This document shows positions 59,815 to 64,000 of a DNA stretch of 64,000 nucleotides, piece by piece (position 1 is the stretch's first letter; every line of letters starts with the position of its first letter). The DNA is taken from assembly GCA_945870855.1 (NCBI GenBank), contig CAMBTP010000006.1, positions 34,384 through 98,383 of the forward strand, written 5' to 3'. This stretch comes from Prosthecobacter debontii. GTDB lineage: Bacteria > Verrucomicrobiota > Verrucomicrobiia > Verrucomicrobiales > Akkermansiaceae. The notes under the pieces were generated by a model that ran no database searches, was not told the origin of the DNA, and was given only the letters and a program-made list of their open reading frames with translations. Position numbers and translations under genes: made by a program.

Positions 59815-62248
59815 GGCGCGACAAAGCAACAACAACCGGAAGAAGAGCGGTAAACGCCGTTTCTACAAGCGCAAAACCTTTTGGTTGGTGAGCTTCATGC
59901 TCGTCCTGATCGCTGGTGGTTTCGGTTTCCTTTTCGCGGAACAATACACCCGCGAATACCGCGAGCGTGCCATGACCTATGATCTGAAGCGGATCAATGA
60001 TCTGGAGGTGCCGAGCCTGATCCTCGACCGCAACGGCAAAGAGATCGGGCGAATCTTCGTCCAGAACCGCAGCATCATGGCCATCGCGGATGTACCCGAC
60101 CTTTTCATCAAAACTCTGTGTGCCGGCGAGGACTCGCGTTTCAAATCTCACTCGGGGGTGGATTACATCGGAATCATTCGCGCCCTCAAGCTGAACTACC
60201 AAGCGGGTGAAACCACACAAGGCGCAAGCACGATAACAATGCAGCTCGCGCGGAATGCGTTTCCGCTGAAGCAGGATGCGTCGGCGCGGGGTGAAGGTGG
60301 AATCCAGCGGAAAATGGTCGAAGCTTTTCTGGCGATGCGCATTGAGGAGCGGCATTCGAAAAAGGAGATCCTGGAGTTCTACCTGAACCGGATTTACTTC
60401 GGCAGCGGCTTCTACGGGCTGCGTTCCGCTTCGTTGGGCTACTTCGGAAAAGAACCGAAGGCTCTGAATCTGCAAGAGTGCGCTACCATTGTCGGCTTGA
60501 TCAAGAATCCGACAAAAAACTCGCCGATCAACAGCATCAAGGATAGCCGAAAGGCGCGCGACATGGTGCTGACGCGTATGCGTGAGGAGGGGATGCTATC
60601 CGCTAAAGAGCTCGTTGAGACGAAGCTCAAGAGCCTGGTTGTGAATCCGAAGCCGCTGCGTCGCGGCACCTCGCATCTTTATGAGCGCATCGCAGACGGT
60701 GTTGCCAAATCGCTGGGTGTGGACGCGCTGGCGGCAGGAGGATACACGATTCATACGACAATTTCCTCGGAAGTGCAGAACGCGGCGGAAAAGGCGTTGG
60801 CGGCCTCTCTCTCCGCCGCAGAGAAAAATCCCGGATACACCCGGCAGAAGTATTCCGAGTATGACCGCGAGAAAAAGAACGCTGATCCCGCTTATCTGCA
60901 AGGTGCCGTTTTCATGGTGGATCATTCCACCGGCGAGGTGCTGGCGCATGTCGGTGGCAGAGATTACGCAGAGGCTCCTTATGATTTCATAGAGATGGGG
61001 AAACGTCCTTTGGGCACCGCGTTTTTTCCTTTCCTGTATTCAGCCGCTCTCGCCGAAAAACACTCGCCCGCTGCCACGCTTGAGGACGAGCCGATGGACA
61101 ACCGCGCGGTCATGGTCGGCGGCCAAGAAGGCATTCTCGGTGAATGGGGCATGGAGGTGCCTTCGCCGAAATATGATGGAATGATCAGCCTGAGGAGGGC
61201 GTTCGCGCACTCGAAGATTGCGGCGACAGTGAAGCTCGGCGGCGAAGTTGGCATCCAGCGCATCATCGCCGCGGCGGTCCAGTTCGGTTTTTCGATGAAG
61301 AATTCGAAGCCGCTGCCGCGGGTCAGCGTCGGCTGGGAACCCGCCTCGATGAAACAAGCCGTCACTGCGATGTCCACCTTCCCACTCGGTGGTCGGAGCG
61401 GGGCCGCTAATTTTTCCTATATCGATCGCATTGAGAACTCGTCAGGTCGTGTGGTCTATTTACGCAAGCCAATCGTGCATACTTCAAGGCGACTGCTGTA
61501 CTCGGCGGTCGCTTGGCAAGTCCACAACATGATGGCTGGTGGCATGACCGATGGCAGTGCCCGTGGTCTTGCCGGCAGTCTGTTAGAAAAACCGCTTTTC
61601 GGTGCTGGCAAGGGTGGGACGACGCATGACTTCGCGGACACTTGGTTTCTCGGTTACAATGGCCGCGTCACCTGCGGTGTCTGGACGGGTTTCCTGCAAG
61701 GCAACAGTGAGCCAATCTATCCGGGCGCATTCAGTCGCGATCTTTCCATGCCTGTATGGGCGGCGGCGATGAATGCGGCTGCGCCTTCCTTCGGTGGAAA
61801 AAATATCGAAAGACCGGACTCTCTGAAGGAAGTGGAGATTTGTTCGGTCTCCGGCCAGCGAGCTACGCAATTCTGCCAGGAGATGGTCGAAGATATCTCT
61901 TCCGGCACGGTGAGATCAAAGAGCACAAAGATCACCGAGTATTTCCGGGAGGGTACGCAAAACCCGCCATTCTGCACGCATCACTCCGGTGCGTTGGCTG
62001 GCGATGCGGATCCGAGCCATGCGTTGGGAAGTATGCCAGCTTTGGATGCCTTGCCCGTCCTTCCTAAATCTCCCGTTCTGATCGGCGAGGACCCCTTTCA
62101 CACCGAGCTTCCGAGCTACGCGACAGGCGGCGTGCGAACCGGCTTTGTGAGCCGCAGTACGAATGTCCTAGATAGCCTCGATCTCGGGGACTTCGACGAT
62201 ACCATTCGGATTAGCAAGCCTCCTAGGCTGGAGATCCAGCCGGATTGA
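59813..62248 (+). CDS. PBP1A-like bifunctional penicillin-binding protein with degenerate transpeptidase
   Basis: Of 811 residues from ATG 59813 (an upstream ATG at 59801 is possible). One N-terminal membrane anchor (LVSFMLVLIAGGFGFLFAEQ). The GT51 glycosyltransferase domain is complete: CAGEDSRFKSHSGVDYIGII (about residue 105), QGASTITMQLARN, RKMVEAFLAMRIEER and KKEILEFYLNRIYFGSG. In the transpeptidase domain all three motifs are lost: SxxK is TAFF (RPLGTAFFPF, about 401), SxN is SKI (about 466) and KTG is KGG (about 600). It should polymerise glycan strands but not cross-link peptides. Divergent from the MidA gene. Confidence 0.9.
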   Translation: MARQSNNNRKKSGKRRFYKRKTFWLVSFMLVLIAGGFGFLFAEQYTREYRERAMTYDLKRINDLEVPSLILDRNGKEIGRIFVQNRSIMAIADVPDLFIKTLCAGEDSRFKSHSGVDYIGIIRALKLNYQAGETTQGASTITMQLARNAFPLKQDASARGEGGIQRKMVEAFLAMRIEERHSKKEILEFYLNRIYFGSGFYGLRSASLGYFGKEPKALNLQECATIVGLIKNPTKNSPINSIKDSRKARDMVLTRMREEGMLSAKELVETKLKSLVVNPKPLRRGTSHLYERIADGVAKSLGVDALAAGGYTIHTTISSEVQNAAEKALAASLSAAEKNPGYTRQKYSEYDREKKNADPAYLQGAVFMVDHSTGEVLAHVGGRDYAEAPYDFIEMGKRPLGTAFFPFLYSAALAEKHSPAATLEDEPMDNRAVMVGGQEGILGEWGMEVPSPKYDGMISLRRAFAHSKIAATVKLGGEVGIQRIIAAAVQFGFSMKNSKPLPRVSVGWEPASMKQAVTAMSTFPLGGRSGAANFSYIDRIENSSGRVVYLRKPIVHTSRRLLYSAVAWQVHNMMAGGMTDGSARGLAGSLLEKPLFGAGKGGTTHDFADTWFLGYNGRVTCGVWTGFLQGNSEPIYPGAFSRDLSMPVWAAAMNAAAPSFGGKNIERPDSLKEVEICSVSGQRATQFCQEMVEDISSGTVRSKSTKITEYFREGTQNPPFCTHHSGALAGDADPSHALGSMPALDALPVLPKSPVLIGEDPFHTELPSYATGGVRTGFVSRSTNVLDSLDLGDFDDTIRISKPPRLEIQPD

Positions 62249-62572
62249 TCACCGGATCAAAACGGGTTTCGCTGCCGGGTTGGTTTGGTAAAATACTTTT
62301 CCGGGAAAACCGAAGACCCGCATGTCAAGCGCCGCGCGCTGCGGTGTGCTGAGAGGGGTGAGTTGCGGGGATGAATCGGTTTGGATGCGCTTCGAGATCG
62401 CTGCGAGCATGGGTGTCGAAATAGCTTTGCTCAGCAGGGCGGGCTGTTTGATGAGAAGGCCATAGACCGTGAAGCCGGCCCATGGCGCCCAAGTGCAGCC
62501 CTCTACGGAAGTTTTAAGCTGGATCGCCCGTTGGATTCTCGCCGCCACAAAGGAGCAGCCTTTGGGACTCAT
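62249..62572 (-). CDS. Short membrane-associated protein, possible AsmA-like N-terminal remnant
   Basis: Of 107 residues from ATG 62572; the frame stays open for another 31 codons upstream, adding a charged then hydrophobic segment (SAVLTIAVFGPPLAFGVSNL), but has no ATG there. SVEGCTWAPWAGFTVYGLLI resembles the beginning of AsmA-type lipid-transport proteins, which are much longer, so it may be truncated. Convergent with the PBP gene and touching its stop. Low certainty. Confidence 0.5.
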   Translation of the reverse strand: MSPKGCSFVAARIQRAIQLKTSVEGCTWAPWAGFTVYGLLIKQPALLSKAISTPMLAAISKRIQTDSSPQLTPLSTPQRAALDMRVFGFPGKVFYQTNPAAKPVLIR

Positions 62573-62675
62573 GAGAAACAGGTTGCTTACGCCAAAAGCA
62601 AGCGGAGGGCCAAAGACGGCGATGGTAAGAACGGCCGAGCCCAGCCTTTTTCTCCAGCACTTTTTTCAAAATGGA

Positions 62676-63389
62676 TCAACGCGGTTTGGCTTGCGTCGGC
62701 AGGTGCCCCGCCTTGCCGAGCGCGAAACGAAGCACAAGGCTTTTGTCGAGCAGTCGGCTGCCCTCGGATGAAATTTCCTGCACACGGTAAACCACCAAGC
62801 CATATTCCTTGTCGTCATAGCGACCAACCGCGAAGTTTTCCTTGATCTTGCCGAGTCCCATTTCCTCCTCAAGGCGCCATTCGTGTCCCGACCACGCGCC
62901 GAGAATACTCGTGGCCTCTGCCTTGATGTCCTCAAGCCGTTTCATCTCGCCGTTCGGCGAGCGGTAAACGTCTTTTTCCGGATCGTAACGCAGTGTCGAA
63001 ATAATCCCCGCCTCACCGGTGGCTGTAATCGACCACGTTTTCCCGAAACTCTCACGTAGCACGAGCATTACATCCTCAGTGGACTTAAAATCACGTTTCG
63101 CCCAAAGTGCTAAGTAGTCGTCGTATTCCTCCTTGGTAAGTCCGAGGTTCTCATGGAAGGGCAGTGGCGCGCCCGGCTTCGATGCCTTGGTATATTCCGC
63201 GAACCATTCCTTGTTCTTCCGCGCTGAGGCCTCGACCTTGGCGATGTATTTCTCAATTTCTTGCGGTGGCACCACAATCCCGATGCTTGCCTTGACTGGC
63301 ACATCTTTTTCGAAAAGCCCCTTGAAGACTTTCGGCACCTCGGCATGGAGGGAAATGGTGAGGAACAGAAGAATAGGTATGATTTTCAT
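62676..63389 (-). CDS. Secreted hypothetical protein
   Basis: Of 237 residues with signal peptide MKIIPILLFLTISLHA. The mature part is charged and mixed alpha/beta (PPQEIEKYIAKVEASARKNK, then a beta-rich region AGIISTLRYDPEKDVYRSPN). No family was recognised. Single gene 103 bp after the short AsmA-like frame (on the minus strand it comes first), so the two could be co-transcribed. Confidence 0.78.
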   Translation of the reverse strand: MKIIPILLFLTISLHAEVPKVFKGLFEKDVPVKASIGIVVPPQEIEKYIAKVEASARKNKEWFAEYTKASKPGAPLPFHENLGLTKEEYDDYLALWAKRDFKSTEDVMLVLRESFGKTWSITATGEAGIISTLRYDPEKDVYRSPNGEMKRLEDIKAEATSILGAWSGHEWRLEEEMGLGKIKENFAVGRYDDKEYGLVVYRVQEISSEGSRLLDKSLVLRFALGKAGHLPTQAKPR

Positions 63390-63541
63390 GTGCGCACGAA
63401 AAGGCTGAGCGGGGAGGGGCTATAACTCAAGCCGCAATCTGGAACAACGGGTGTGGAAATTTCCGGAGAATCAATTGAAAAAGGGGTTGCGCAGCGCGCG
63501 GGTTTCCCTCTAGCTTCACATCCCAGCGGCAACGCAGGTAA

Positions 63542-63616
63542 GCGCGGTTAGCTCAGTGGTAGAGCACCTCCCTGACACGGAGGGGGTCACTGGTTCGAAC
63601 CCAGTATCGCGCACCA
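63542..63616 (+). tRNA. tRNA-Val (anticodon GAC)
   Basis: Full cloverleaf: acceptor GCGCGGT/ATCGCGC, D arm GCTC-AGTGGTA-GAGC, anticodon stem CCTCC/GGAGG with loop CTGACAC (anticodon GAC), five-base variable region and T arm ACTGG-TTCGAAC-CCAGT. The encoded 3' end ACCA is present. Confidence 0.97.
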
Positions 63617-63706
63617 TTTTAGAATTAATGACTTAGGTAAAAATAGCGGCTTACTGCCCCCTAAGATGACCCCTAGTCTCAAATCAGCGCTAGAAGCGTA
63701 ATCAGG

Positions 63707-63799
63707 GGCAAATCCGAATTACTCAAAGACAGCCAGCAGGCGCGTCGCGTTGCTTTCGGATACCGCCACGAAAAAATCGATATCTCCAGTGTAACTGTC
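63707..63799 (-). pseudogene. Nucleotidyltransferase relic beside tRNA-Val
   Basis: The minus strand reads SYTGDIDFFVAVSESNATRL, then LAVFE, a TAA stop and FGFA. This is the D-x-D region of the small nucleotidyltransferase proteins that often sit in accessory DNA; the in-frame stop and missing ends show it is dead. Confidence 0.7.
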
Positions 63800-63829
63800 G
63801 GTCGGGGGTGGTTGTGGTGGCAAGTTCTG

Positions 63830-64000
63830 CTAAACCCTCACCCGAAGATCCCTCACACTCCACAGCGCCCCACTCGCTCCTTTCCCTATCCCTCGCATCT
63901 TTCGCGCTCCGTCTTTTCGATTTTCTGAAAATCTCTCTCGTGCCGCGTCAAACGCCTCATTCACGAAACTCTTACTCCCGATCACCGCTCCGTCCGTGAA
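63830..64000 (-). CDS. Second RAYT transposase, C-terminal 56 residues (cut by window edge)
   Basis: The minus strand reads in frame from the edge to a TAG at 63830. FTDGAVIGSKSFVNEAFDAA and KDGARKMRGIGKG, then GALWSVRDLRVRV, match the end of the RAYT at 7363-8496 almost residue for residue, though the DNA has diverged. The HUH domain should lie beyond the right edge. Confidence 0.9.
   Translation of the reverse strand, partial: FTDGAVIGSKSFVNEAFDAARERFSENRKDGARKMRGIGKGASGALWSVRDLRVRV

Overview
This is a GC-rich, gene-dense stretch of bacterial chromosome that most resembles a member of the Verrucomicrobia (Verrucomicrobiae), less likely a Planctomycete. The best lineage markers are the PSCyt1/DUF1549/DUF1553 protein with its DUF1501 partner (43.0-48.4 kb), an ArsR-methyltransferase regulator facing metK, and short intergenic hairpins that look typical of this phylum. 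Several lipoprotein and Tat-like signals, RND efflux, TonB receptors and class A PBP/L,D-transpeptidase genes indicate a Gram-negative envelope. The genus cannot be named from the sequence.

Layout. 0-3.2 kb: the N-terminus of a TonB receptor, cut by the left edge, divergent from a histidine kinase/response regulator pair. 3.1-8.6 kb: a 5.5-kb element inserted in the 3' end of that regulator gene, with a tyrosine integrase, a TonB receptor and a REP-type (RAYT) transposase between two 67-bp near-identical repeats. 8.7-17.1 kb: a secreted alpha/alpha-toroid protein, a xylose-isomerase-like protein and a three-gene RND efflux system. 17.1-25.2 kb: a broken vapBC, the branched-chain amino acid transporter livKHM-G-F and a polar amino acid ABC transporter. 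25.3-35.7 kb: fusA, an M29 aminopeptidase, a bifunctional nuclease, phd/vapC, gamma-carbonic anhydrase, transaldolase, brnTA, dxs and xseB. 35.7-42.9 kb: a PMT-like membrane protein, an NtrC-type two-component pair, a Fic/Doc module, a LysM protein and an acyltransferase. 43-48.4 kb: the PSCyt1/DUF1501 pair, interrupted by a nucleotidyltransferase pair. 48.5-51.4 kb: SDR, folK and an HtrA-like protease. 51.6-55.8 kb: the S-adenosylmethionine cycle (SahR-like regulator, metK, ahcY). 55.9-64 kb: a RES/Xre toxin-antitoxin pair, L,D-transpeptidase, CorA-like, glutaredoxin, MidA-like, a PBP1A-like protein whose transpeptidase motifs are destroyed, tRNA-Val(GAC), a nucleotidyltransferase relic and the tail of a second RAYT.

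How the genes work together. The clearest functional sets are the RND pump (membrane fusion protein plus permease on one strand, divergent outer-membrane channel), two amino-acid ABC transporters, and the SAM/SAH recycling locus with its own likely regulator. The most unusual theme is small mobile or selfish DNA: an integrative element with recognisable att sites, a nested-palindrome repeat, two four-helix-bundle (23S rRNA IVS-type) genes bounded by inverted repeats and sitting exactly between operon genes (livG/livF and metK/ahcY), probable empty scars of similar elements, and six toxin-antitoxin-like loci, one of them reduced to an intact antitoxin plus an internally deleted PIN toxin.
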